Shown: piece by piece, positions 1-6,119 of the stretch | Numbering within the stretch: the first letter of the stretch is position 1 | Layout: every line of letters begins with the position of its first letter | The notes under the pieces: model-generated | The model's input: only the letters and a program-made list of their open reading frames with translations | Database searches by the model: none | What the model was told of the DNA's origin: nothing | Position numbers and translations under genes: made by a program | NCBI GenBank assembly: GCA_947628885.1 | Contig: CANRBO010000039.1 | Coordinates: 1 to 9,888 of the forward strand | Length of the DNA: 9,888 nt | Direction of reading: 5' to 3' | From: an uncultured Clostridia bacterium | Lineage (GTDB): Bacteria; Bacillota; Clostridia; TANB77; CAG-508

Positions 1-128
1 CAAACGTAGTAGAGCAGTTATCTTAGATAATTGCTCTATAATAATAAAGAAAGTTTCTGAGGGCGGAACAGGCAGCCGCCACCCATTGTTAGGAGATGTA
101 GGAAGGTCAACCTACCTAAACTTTCTTG
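1..128 (+). ncRNA. 3' portion of an unidentified structured RNA
   Basis: The stretch has no coding potential but is densely paired. Positions 11-22 pair with 26-37 over 12 bp (one G-U) around a 3-nt loop. Positions 47-56 (AAGAAAGTTT) pair perfectly with 118-127 (AAACTTTCTT) and close a domain. Inside that domain are two hairpins, GGCGG 62-66 with CCGCC 76-80 and GTAGG 98-102 with CCTAC 111-115. Loop bases AACA 67-70 could also form a pseudoknot with TGTT 87-90. GC content inside the closed domain is far above the flanks, and a strong terminator follows at once. The 5' end lies outside the window. I cannot name the family; 6S RNA, RNase P RNA or the clostridial raiA-motif RNA are candidates to test. 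A 5' leader is unlikely, because the next gene is on the other strand. Confidence 0.55.
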
Positions 129-171
129 AAATAAACGCATCTAACTCATAAGAGTATAGATGCGTTTATTT
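129..171 (+). terminator. Strong hairpin terminator, probably bidirectional
   Basis: A 15-bp perfect stem pairs 129-143 (AAATAAACGCATCTA) with 157-171 (TAGATGCGTTTATTT). It is extended by ACTC 144-147 with GAGT 152-155, around an ATAA loop. The A/T-rich ends give a U-rich run on either strand. It sits directly behind the structured RNA on the plus strand and about 100 nt beyond the stop of the minus-strand peptidase gene, so it may serve both. Confidence 0.8.
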
Positions 172-270
172 ATAATGTTGTTTCAAAATCTTTTGTTTGA
201 AATATAGAAGTAATATGGTTAGGTCTCTACTTAAATTATTCATATATATTACAAGATTCGGAAATAAAAC

Positions 271-1029
271 CTATTCATTAATAAAAAGAGCTTTAGCAAT
301 ATAAGGGCCAACTTCCTTAAAATCATACCAACCGGAGCTTTTGCTATTATTATCCAAGCCATTTGGATTAGATACATAAACCATATTGTTATTATCTGTG
401 GCTAATAATACCATGTAATGAGATGCAGTTGTCCAACGATTATTAGTAGGCTTATTCCATACACATATAAGAACAGGGCGATTCTGCTTTAAATGTTCAG
501 TTATATTTTTCTCAGATAAGCTAACAGAATCATACAAAAAATCAGAATTGCTAATTCCAAAAGAGTGAGAAAGCTCATAAGAAATATTTTCGCCATTTAA
601 AACAGGATAATATTTTTCTCTCAAATCTTCAGGAGTATAATTAATATTGTAGCCACTTAGAATAATTGACATAGCAGTTATACCACAACCAGCTGAATCC
701 ATATCGCCGTCCCAATATTTTTTATTAGCCCAAGGAGCAGAGCCATTTTGTTTGAATTCTTTATACACTTTATTATCAATTCCGGTAAAAGTAGTAAAAT
801 AACCATTTTTATTTTCGACTTTTTTCTGACCAATGCCGGCATAATTTTCGTTATTATCAAGTTTAATTGTATCATACTCAGGAATACTTGAAAAATCTAC
901 TATTGCTTTAGATTCGCCATTAAAGAAGCTAAATATATGTCTGAGCATTGTAACTACAATGGGAACTAAAACAATTAATATTAACAAAACTAACAATCTT
1001 CTTGATTTTCTTCTATGTCTTTTTTTCAT
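271..1029 (-). CDS. Membrane-anchored C39-like cysteine peptidase family protein
   Basis: The protein has 252 residues. The N-terminus is strongly basic (KKRHRRKSRR), followed by one hydrophobic segment at about residues 13-29, so the rest should face outside. The soluble part resembles the Peptidase_C39_2 family: a cysteine in GCGITAM (C115), a histidine in SHYMVL (H204) and an Asn in SNPNG (N221) fit the papain-like Cys-His-Asn/Asp arrangement. There is no ABC transporter domain, so it is not a bacteriocin exporter of the classical C39 type. The ATG at 1029 is preferred because GGAAAGGA lies 11 nt upstream; TTG at 1050 and GTG at 1038 are in frame but overlap or crowd that site. The gene is divergent from the VanRS-like pair, suggesting it may be a target. 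The substrate is unknown. Confidence 0.75.
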   Translation of the reverse strand: MKKRHRRKSRRLLVLLILIVLVPIVVTMLRHIFSFFNGESKAIVDFSSIPEYDTIKLDNNENYAGIGQKKVENKNGYFTTFTGIDNKVYKEFKQNGSAPWANKKYWDGDMDSAGCGITAMSIILSGYNINYTPEDLREKYYPVLNGENISYELSHSFGISNSDFLYDSVSLSEKNITEHLKQNRPVLICVWNKPTNNRWTTASHYMVLLATDNNNMVYVSNPNGLDNNSKSSGWYDFKEVGPYIAKALFINE

Positions 1030-1090
1030 ATAAATCACAATCCTTTCCAAATTTCATAATTTCCAAAGAAACATAATGAGATTTATTTAA

Positions 1091-1096
1091 AGTATA
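1091..1096 (-). promoter_or_regulatory. Possible -10 of the C39-like gene
   Basis: The minus strand reads TATACT here, about 60 nt upstream of the chosen start. No good -35 is visible at the expected distance (reads ATTTTT). This is a weak call. Confidence 0.25.
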
Positions 1097-1122
1097 AAAT
1101 AAATAGTTTAAGAAAAAATTAA

Positions 1123-1146
1123 TTAAATCTTAAATTTTTCTTAAAT
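1123..1146 (+). promoter_or_regulatory. TTAAAT direct repeats, candidate response-regulator operator
   Basis: TTAAAT occurs at 1123-1128, 1130-1135 and 1141-1146. The last two are 11 bp apart, within the near-repeat TCTTAAATTTT/TCTTAAATCTG. An 11-bp period of direct half-sites is the usual architecture of OmpR/PhoB-family operators. The block lies just upstream of the -35 position of the response-regulator gene, where such activators bind, so autoregulation is likely. The sequence is AT-rich, so chance similarity is possible. Confidence 0.4.
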
Positions 1147-1168
1147 CTGTAGTTATTAAATAAAAATG

Positions 1169-1177
1169 TGGTATAAT
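1169..1177 (+). promoter_or_regulatory. Extended -10 promoter of the two-component operon
   Basis: TGG-TATAAT is an extended -10 with a perfect hexamer at 1172-1177. The -35 position (about 1149-1154, GTAGTT) is poor, which fits a promoter that needs an activator bound at the adjacent TTAAAT repeats. The predicted transcript starts near 1184, leaving a leader of about 50 nt. Confidence 0.55.
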
Positions 1178-1232
1178 CACTAAAACAAGACTTGAGAGTG
1201 CGAATTAATGTTGAAAAGAGGTTAAATCTAAT

Positions 1233-1913
1233 ATGAATATTTTAGTAGTTGATGATGAGAAAGAAATAGCTGATTTGGTGGAATTGTATTTGAAAAATGA
1301 AAATTATAATGTATTTAAATTTTACGATTCAGAAGAAGCAATAAAATGCATAGAAAACGAAAAAATAGATATGGCGATACTAGATGTAATGATTGACGGA
1401 AAAGACGGATTCGAAATCTGTAAAATTATTAGAAATAAAGATTTTACCTATCCGGTAATCATGCTAACTGCAAAAATAGATGACAAGGATAAAATAGCAG
1501 GACTCACAATTGGAGCAGATGATTATATTACCAAGCCTTTTAATCCACTTGAGTTGGTAGCGAGAGTAAAGTCAGCATTAAGAAGATACACGAAATACAA
1601 TAACAAAGAAGATAAAAATATTATTGAAATAAATGGTTTGCAGATTGATAAACAAAAACATAAATGTATTTTGTATGATAAAGAAATTGAGCTAACTCCA
1701 ATAGAATTTGATATTTTATTATATTTAGCAAATAAAAAAGGAATAGTAGTAAGTTCAGAAGAATTATTTGAAAAAGTATGGAAGGAAAAATATTTTGACA
1801 GCAACAATACGGTAATGGTTCATATTAGAAGGATTAGAGAAAAACTACATGAAAACACTAAAAATCCCAAATTCATAAAAACAGTTTGGGGTGTGGGATA
1901 TAAAATAGAATAG
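1233..1913 (+). CDS. VanR-like OmpR/PhoB-family response regulator
   Basis: This is a cytoplasmic DNA-binding response regulator of 226 residues, the usual length. The receiver domain (about 1-118) has the acidic pair D8/D9, phosphoacceptor D51 in AILDVMIDG, T79 and K101 in ITKPF. The winged-helix output domain (about 130-226) ends in the typical FIKTVWGVGYKIE. Stretches such as EIADLVELYLKNENY and GLTIGADDYITKPF match, from memory, VanR of glycopeptide-resistance operons unusually well. The ATG has AAGAGG 11 nt upstream. A VanS-like kinase follows 25 nt downstream in the same operon. Phosphorylation by that kinase and binding to the repeats at 1123-1146 are inferred. Family assignment is secure. 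A role in vancomycin resistance is not supported, since no van structural gene is visible. Confidence 0.92.
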   Translation: MNILVVDDEKEIADLVELYLKNENYNVFKFYDSEEAIKCIENEKIDMAILDVMIDGKDGFEICKIIRNKDFTYPVIMLTAKIDDKDKIAGLTIGADDYITKPFNPLELVARVKSALRRYTKYNNKEDKNIIEINGLQIDKQKHKCILYDKEIELTPIEFDILLYLANKKGIVVSSEELFEKVWKEKYFDSNNTVMVHIRRIREKLHENTKNPKFIKTVWGVGYKIE

Positions 1914-1938
1914 CTAAAAATGAAAGGAATAATGCAAA

Positions 1939-3021
1939 ATGACTAATGAATTAAGAAATCTAAAAAATACAATGGCGATCAAAGCGTCAATGAAGATTGT
2001 AATATATTCATGTATAGTATATTTGATTTTTCTATTTTTGATAGATAATCTTTTAAATGACGATATAGCAGATATGTCAGTCTATTACTTAGGCAGAAAC
2101 ACATATTACAGTTTGGTAGGAAATAAGAAAATAATTCTAATTATTTCAGCAATTATTATATTTGTAATAGTTTCATATTTAGTAATAAGAAAAATGAATA
2201 ATAGCATTGTAGAAACAATAAAAGTAATGGACAAAATCTTAAAAAATCCTGAAGAAGAGATACAAATGACAAAAGATTTGGCACTTGTAGAAAATAGAAT
2301 TAATAGCATTAGGCTAGATTTATTGAAAAGTCAAAATGAAGCTAAAACGGCAATGCAGAAAAAAGATAATTTGGTAATGTATATGGCACATGATTTGAAA
2401 ACTCCGCTAACATCTGTAATAGGCTATTTAACACTCATTAACGATGAAAAAGATATTTCACAAGAATTAAAACAAAAATATATAAAAATAGCATTAGATA
2501 AAGCATTACGACTAGAAGAATTGACGAACCAATTCTTCGACATAACAAGATATAATTTGCACGACATACCAATAAATAAAAATAACATAGATTTATCATA
2601 TTTATTTGAACAATTAATAGACGAGTGTTATCCAATGTTAGAAAGTAAGAAATTAAAAATAAAAATCAATAAACCAGCTAGTGTGCAATATTATGGAGAC
2701 GGAGATAAACTCGCAAGAGCTTTCGAAAATTTGATAAAAAATGCTATCAATTATAGTTATAGCAATAGTGAAATTTTAATCAATATGGAAGAAAAAAACG
2801 AGAAAATTACGATAACTATGAAAAATAAATGTGACAAAATCCCACAATATAAATTAGAAAAGATTTTCGAGCCATTTTATAGAGCAAATGAATCAAGAAA
2901 TAGTGCTACTGGCGGAGCGGGTTTAGGCTTAGCAATAACTAAAGAAATTATAGAGCTTCACGGTGGAAATATAAAAGTAAAATCAGGAGACGAAGATGTT
3001 GAATTTGAAATAACTCTGTAA
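1939..3021 (+). CDS. VanS-like membrane sensor histidine kinase
   Basis: The kinase has 360 residues. Two transmembrane segments (about 17-37 and 64-84) flank a short extracytoplasmic loop of about 26 residues, too small for a large ligand domain. A HAMP-like linker leads to the dimerisation domain with phosphoacceptor H151 in MAHDLKTPLTSVIGYL. The ATP-binding domain follows, with N box NLIKNAINYS (264-273) and G2 box GGAGLGLA (325-332). The usual DxGxG G1 motif is replaced by KNKCDKIPQYKLEKIF, as I recall is also the case in VanS. Motifs such as HDLKTPLTS, RLEEL and FFDITRYNL match VanS closely. AAAGGA lies 10 nt before the ATG; another ATG at 1932 opens only a four-codon out-of-frame ORF. 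It should phosphorylate the response regulator just upstream. The signal is unknown. Confidence 0.92.
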   Translation: MTNELRNLKNTMAIKASMKIVIYSCIVYLIFLFLIDNLLNDDIADMSVYYLGRNTYYSLVGNKKIILIISAIIIFVIVSYLVIRKMNNSIVETIKVMDKILKNPEEEIQMTKDLALVENRINSIRLDLLKSQNEAKTAMQKKDNLVMYMAHDLKTPLTSVIGYLTLINDEKDISQELKQKYIKIALDKALRLEELTNQFFDITRYNLHDIPINKNNIDLSYLFEQLIDECYPMLESKKLKIKINKPASVQYYGDGDKLARAFENLIKNAINYSYSNSEILINMEEKNEKITITMKNKCDKIPQYKLEKIFEPFYRANESRNSATGGAGLGLAITKEIIELHGGNIKVKSGDEDVEFEITL

Positions 3022-3041
3022 TTTTGAAATAACTCTGTAAT
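3004..3041 (+). repeat. Perfect 19-bp tandem duplication across the kinase stop codon
   Basis: The 19-bp unit TTTGAAATAACTCTGTAAT occurs twice in a row, 3004-3022 and 3023-3041, with no mismatch. The first copy encodes the last residues and the TAA stop; the second lies out of frame behind it and abuts the terminator. Confidence 0.9.
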
Positions 3042-3045
3042 TTTA

Positions 3046-3075
3046 AAAAAGACAGATTCAAACATCTGTCTTTTT
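3046..3075. terminator. Bidirectional terminator between the convergent kinase and gerW genes
   Basis: A 12-bp perfect stem pairs AAAAAGACAGAT (3046-3057) with ATCTGTCTTTTT (3064-3075) around a 6-nt loop. The A run on the left and T run on the right make an intrinsic terminator on both strands. It sits between two convergent stop codons, at 3021 and 3082. Confidence 0.9.
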
Positions 3076-3081
3076 GCTTTT

Positions 3082-3675
3082 CTACATATCTGTTTCATCA
3101 TATTCCACTTCATAAGGTTTTGCTTCAACTTCTACAACTTTAGAAGGTTCGCTTTCATTTTTTTCTTTCTGCTCTTTGTTCTTGTCCTTGTCATCATTTA
3201 ATTTTACAATTAAATTTTCTTGAAGAGTTTTATTAGATTTGTTCAACTTCTTATCTAACATTTGAGTAGTCTTTTCTATTAAATCAGGTACTAAATCTAA
3301 TAATTTGTCCAAAGATGATGCATGTGTTACTGGAAGTAGTTTAACTCCTGAAGGTTGAACTACTATGAAAGCAATTGGGCTTATACTAACACCCGCGCCT
3401 GAACCACCGCCGAAAGGAAGTCTAATATTTTCTTGTCCACTTTCTTCATTATTTTCATCTTTTTCATCTTTGTTTTTGCTCTTTTTATCTAGCATCCCTT
3501 TTACTTTGAATTCACTTCCGCCTGCTGCAAATCCGAAATTTACTTTTGATACTGGTATTATGATTATATTATTTGAAGTTTCTATCGGATCACCAATTAT
3601 TGTGTTTACATCAATCATTTCTTTGATTGAGTTCATCGCACTATTCATTAAGCCTTCAATAGGATAATTTGACAT
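3082..3675 (-). CDS. ytfJ: GerW/YtfJ-family sporulation protein
   Basis: The protein has 197 residues. The N-terminal core (about 1-125) carries the family hallmarks: YPIEGLMNSAMNSIKEMIDVNT, then GDPIET, then PVSKVNFGFAAGGSEF, and the Gly-rich GGGSGAGVSISPIAF followed by VQP and the LLPV segment. In Bacillus the family member YtfJ/GerW is made in the forespore and is needed for normal germination. There is a charged insert at about 60-83 and a Lys/Glu-rich tail at about 145-197. The ATG at 3675 is chosen over the in-frame ATG at 3681 because AGGAG (3684-3688) is 8 nt from the former but only 2 nt from the latter, and homologues begin MS-x-x-PI. It follows a YtfI-like gene, as in B. subtilis. 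Confidence 0.93.
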   Translation of the reverse strand: MSNYPIEGLMNSAMNSIKEMIDVNTIIGDPIETSNNIIIIPVSKVNFGFAAGGSEFKVKGMLDKKSKNKDEKDENNEESGQENIRLPFGGGSGAGVSISPIAFIVVQPSGVKLLPVTHASSLDKLLDLVPDLIEKTTQMLDKKLNKSNKTLQENLIVKLNDDKDKNKEQKEKNESEPSKVVEVEAKPYEVEYDETDM

Positions 3676-3702
3676 TTTCATCTCTCCTTACTTTTAAATT
3701 TT

Positions 3703-3723
3703 AAGACACCTATTTGCTGTCTT
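3703..3723 (-). other. Hairpin in the gerW leader
   Basis: AAGACA (3703-3708) pairs with TGTCTT (3718-3723) around a 9-nt loop, about 13 nt upstream of the gerW ribosome binding site. On the minus strand no real U run follows. A weak terminator of the upstream gene or a leader hairpin are both possible. Confidence 0.3.
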
Positions 3724-3740
3724 TTATAATTTTCTTTTTG

Positions 3741-3769
3741 TATTATTTACCATTTACGCAAATTTATAC
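3741..3769 (-). promoter_or_regulatory. Possible forespore-sigma promoter of gerW
   Basis: On the minus strand GTATA (3765-3769) is followed after 17 nt by AATAATA, within GGTAAATAATA (3741-3751). This is loosely like the sigmaG (GxATx and CATxxTA) or sigmaF -35/-10 pattern, fitting a GerW-family gene whose B. subtilis counterpart is forespore-expressed. It lies about 65 nt upstream of the start codon. The match is imperfect, and AT-rich sequence produces such hits by chance. Confidence 0.3.
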
Positions 3770-3843
3770 ACTTTATAATTATTAATTATAATTTCTGATT
3801 TAAACAAGATTTTATTTATTTGTTTAATTTTACAATATATGTG

Positions 3844-3945
3844 TTACTGGTACTGTGGATGCCTACTAAATTGTTCAATTAATTTTACAACGTCTCTTGT
3901 TAAAGCTTTCAATGCTTATAGCTGATATTTGTAATACAGACTTAC
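3844..3945 (-). pseudogene. In-frame decayed tail of the DUF2953 gene
   Basis: Directly past the TAA of the DUF2953 gene the same frame continues as VSLYYKYQL, a second TAA, then ALKALTRDVVKLIEQFSRH and HPQYQ-type residues to a third stop at 3844-3846. RDVVKLIE in this tail mirrors TDVVKLIR at the present C-terminus. The matching DNA (3877-3901 and 3952-3976) is about 22/25 identical at a 75-bp offset, an exact multiple of three. The tail is either an old longer C-terminus cut by nonsense mutations, or a partial 3' duplication that has decayed. Independent expression is unlikely, as no start or ribosome binding site is apparent. Confidence 0.4.
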
Positions 3946-4557
3946 TTATCTAATCAATTTTACAACATCTGTTGTTGGCATTGATAGTACTAGTGAAACA
4001 TCTATATTAAATATTGGTCTGTCTAAGTAAATGGGAGTTATTTCATAATTATATTTTTTTGAGTTTATTTTATTTGCTTCAAATGGTATGGCTACCGAAA
4101 TTAATATGGATACAATTGATGTGAGTAATGCTGTTATACTGGCATCTTCTGTTCCTAAATTAATTGATAGATTCAAGCTTTCTAAATCTATATCAGGCAA
4201 GTCTTGTTCTATTTCTTTTTTATCTTCTTGTGCAAATTGCTCTACTTCTCTTTCTTCTTTTTTTAATTTATGTTTTCTAATCTGTTTTCTTAAAAATCCT
4301 GCTATTTGATCATCTGATACCTGCAATTTTAATATTGGTATTTTTTTTAATGCACATAGTTCTAATGTTAGAATAAAATCCAAATAATTAAATATTCTAA
4401 TATATTCTTTATCTTTTATTAATTTAACAATTTCTTTTAAATCCTTATAATCTTCAATTTTGAAATCTGTTAACTTTAATTTTATAGATGATGTAATAGT
4501 AATTATAGTTATTAAAATTATTATTAATAAAATAATACAAATAATAAAAACTACCAC
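3946..4557 (-). CDS. DUF2953 (YtfI-like) membrane protein
   Basis: The protein has 203 residues. A long hydrophobic N-terminal segment (about 2-24) should anchor it. A basic/acidic middle follows (KQIRKHKLKKEEREVE), then the DUF2953 signature SINLGTEDASITALLTSIVS with an adjoining hydrophobic stretch (132-158), and a beta-like C-terminus (YNYEITPIYLDRPIFNID). In B. subtilis the DUF2953 gene ytfI precedes ytfJ, the same order as here; its function is not established, and a link to sporulation is inferred from that pairing. The start is GTG at 4557, supported by a perfect AAGGAGG 8 nt upstream (GGAGG at 4566-4570). The C-terminus may be shortened, since related sequence continues in frame past the stop. 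Confidence 0.82.
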   Translation of the reverse strand: MVVFIICIILLIIILITIITITSSIKLKLTDFKIEDYKDLKEIVKLIKDKEYIRIFNYLDFILTLELCALKKIPILKLQVSDDQIAGFLRKQIRKHKLKKEEREVEQFAQEDKKEIEQDLPDIDLESLNLSINLGTEDASITALLTSIVSILISVAIPFEANKINSKKYNYEITPIYLDRPIFNIDVSLVLSMPTTDVVKLIR

Positions 4558-4616
4558 AAGAGTTTCCTCCTTATAGTAGTTTTTTCCATTTTTATATGTA
4601 TTTATACTTTGTTTTT

Positions 4617-4682
4617 TTATATATTTTATTTGTTGTTCTTATATATTTTATTTATTATTTTTATATCTTTTATTTGTTATTT
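4617..4682. repeat. Three-copy 22-bp tandem repeat
   Basis: Three adjacent 22-bp units (4617-4638, 4639-4660, 4661-4682) share the pattern TTATATATTTTATTTRTTRT plus two bases, with only a few substitutions. A more degenerate unit may precede them near 4602. They are nearly pure A/T and sit in the 192-bp gap between scpA and the DUF2953 gene. No reading frame or terminator is evident in the gap. Confidence 0.75.
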
Positions 4683-4749
4683 TTATAGATTAATAATATA
4701 ATTCTTATTACTTTTTATTAAATTATTAATAATTGATTATAATATTTAT

Positions 4750-5508
4750 TTATATATTTGCCTTTTTCTTTTTAGTTACATTTATGTCGCCAAATAATTC
4801 ATTTTGATTAGTTTCTACTTTACTTCTTCTTGACATTTCCAATAATCCTGAAAATGCTGTTACAACTTCTTGTGGCTTACATTTATTTAGAGAAAATAAT
4901 TTATTAAATACAAAATTAGAATTTTTAATTAATTCCCTAAACATTGTTTTTACTGTGTCACCAACAGAAAAGTGTTCAATAAGAGCGATTTTTTCAATAT
5001 TTTTAACATTTTTATTTTTTCTAACACTTGTTCTTTCAAGTATGTCTTTATAAGTATTAACTATCTCATTTTCCGTGTAATTTATTTCTAATTCTTTTTT
5101 TGGTAGTTCAATACTTTCAGGTTTTCTAAAATATCTTTTATTATTTTCTGCATACATTTGTGCAAAAGTTTTTGTGATTTCTTTATACTGCTTATATTCA
5201 ATGATTCTTTGTATAAGCTCTTCTTCTGAAATCATCTCTTCTTCGTCTTCTACTCGTGGTAACAACTTTTTAGATTTTATGTAAAGTAAATTTGATGCCA
5301 TAATCAAAAATTCGCTTGTAACTTCTAGATCCATTTCTTCCATTTTTTTGATGTATTCAATGTATTGATCAGTAATTTCATTTAAATTTACATCATATAT
5401 ATCCATTTTATTTTTGTCAATTAAATGGCATAGTAAATCTAATGGTCCTTCAAAGTTTTGCAATTTTATTTTGTATCTAGTTGTTTCCAGTGTAAAGATA
5501 TTCTGCAT
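4750..5508 (-). CDS. scpA: Segregation and condensation protein A (kleisin)
   Basis: ScpA is the kleisin that bridges SMC ATPase heads in the bacterial condensin, acting with ScpB in chromosome compaction and segregation. The 252 residues fit the family. The N-terminal SMC-neck-binding domain starts YKIKLQNFEGPLDLLCHLIDKNKMDIYDV (12-40) and includes EFLIMASNLLYIKSKKLLP (66-84). An acidic linker follows, and the C-terminal winged helix has VVTAFSGLLEMSRRSKV and a near-terminal QNELFGDI. The first 11 residues are extra relative to the family core, but ATG 5508 is the only good start: a TAA lies in frame just upstream and GGGAGG sits 12 nt away. It overlaps recX by 32 nt, implying coupled translation. 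No scpB follows. Confidence 0.95.
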   Translation of the reverse strand: MQNIFTLETTRYKIKLQNFEGPLDLLCHLIDKNKMDIYDVNLNEITDQYIEYIKKMEEMDLEVTSEFLIMASNLLYIKSKKLLPRVEDEEEMISEEELIQRIIEYKQYKEITKTFAQMYAENNKRYFRKPESIELPKKELEINYTENEIVNTYKDILERTSVRKNKNVKNIEKIALIEHFSVGDTVKTMFRELIKNSNFVFNKLFSLNKCKPQEVVTAFSGLLEMSRRSKVETNQNELFGDINVTKKKKANI

Positions 5509-5962
5509 CCTTTATGCTTTCCTCCCTATAACCTTTTTTTCTTAAATATTGTTTTATTTCTTGAACTTCCATTGAGTTTATTTTTTTTGAAAATAGCTGT
5601 TCTGCAGAATTAACTTCATATTCACATAATCTATCATAATTATCTGAAAAGTAATCTTCTATAATATTACTTTTTAATCCTTTTGCAAGTAGCTTATATT
5701 TTAATTCCTTCATTGACATACATTTCAATGCTATAAATTCATTTACTGCTCTGTCAATATAATTAGTATCGTTAATATATCCTAATTCTTTTAATTGCTC
5801 AATCACTTGTTCAAATATGTCTTGGTCAAAAGTGTCTTTGAATTTATTTCTGATTTCATTTTCAGTTCTTTTTTTATAAAATATGTATTTTAATACTCTA
5901 CTTTTAACTTTATCAATCTCTTCTAATTTCTCGAGATTTGCTGAAAATTGTAAATGTTCCAA
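5477..5962 (-). CDS. recX: RecX-family regulator of RecA
   Basis: RecX binds RecA-DNA filaments and modulates, usually inhibits, recombinase activity. The 161-residue protein is at the short end of the family and almost wholly helical. It shows RecX tandem three-helix features: RVLKYIFYKKRTENEIRNKF (22-41), VIEQLKELGYINDTNYIDRAV (53-73), MSMKELKYKLLAKGLKSNII and a C-terminal EIKQYLRKKGYREESIKDA. The start is TTG at 5962, with AAAGGA 6 nt upstream (5969-5974), and no nearby ATG competes. It lies 157 nt downstream of recA on the same strand, the arrangement seen in many bacteria. No clear terminator or promoter is visible in between, so cotranscription with recA is likely. Its end overlaps scpA. 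Confidence 0.85.
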   Translation of the reverse strand: MEHLQFSANLEKLEEIDKVKSRVLKYIFYKKRTENEIRNKFKDTFDQDIFEQVIEQLKELGYINDTNYIDRAVNEFIALKCMSMKELKYKLLAKGLKSNIIEDYFSDNYDRLCEYEVNSAEQLFSKKINSMEVQEIKQYLRKKGYREESIKDAEYLYTGNN

Positions 5963-6119
5963 GTTTTATCCTTTCTACTTTACATAATTTAGTTTTTATT
6001 GCCTTCACTTTTACTGCTATTTTTTATGACACAATTCTATTGAAAAAGAATTAATTTTGACTAGTAAAGCGAATTTTAAATTTTATTTTAAATAAAGATT
6101 GAAATAATAATTATTATTA

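Noticed and set aside
678..875. 65-codon minus-strand frame overlapping the C39-like gene
   Set aside because: It is an alternative frame within the coding region, and the protein has no family features.
271..1029. Classical C39 bacteriocin-processing transporter
   Set aside because: There is no ABC or multi-span membrane domain and no double-glycine leader peptide gene nearby; only a C39-like peptidase fold is supported.
1523..1807. 94-codon minus-strand frame inside the response regulator gene
   Set aside because: It is antisense to a strongly conserved gene, has no ribosome site and no recognisable family.
1932..1946. Four-codon ORF (MQND) overlapping the kinase start
   Set aside because: The spacing to the ribosome site is only 3 nt and the frame is trivial; it is likely chance in A/T-rich sequence.
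1233..3021. Glycopeptide-resistance operon
   Set aside because: Only the regulator pair resembles the van system; no vanH, ligase, vanX, vanY or vanZ homologue is in the window.
3365..3667. 100-codon plus-strand frame inside gerW
   Set aside because: It is an antisense shadow rich in Ser/Leu/Phe/Ile, as expected from the complement of charged codons.
4617..4682. CRISPR array
   Set aside because: The units are contiguous with no spacers and almost purely A/T.
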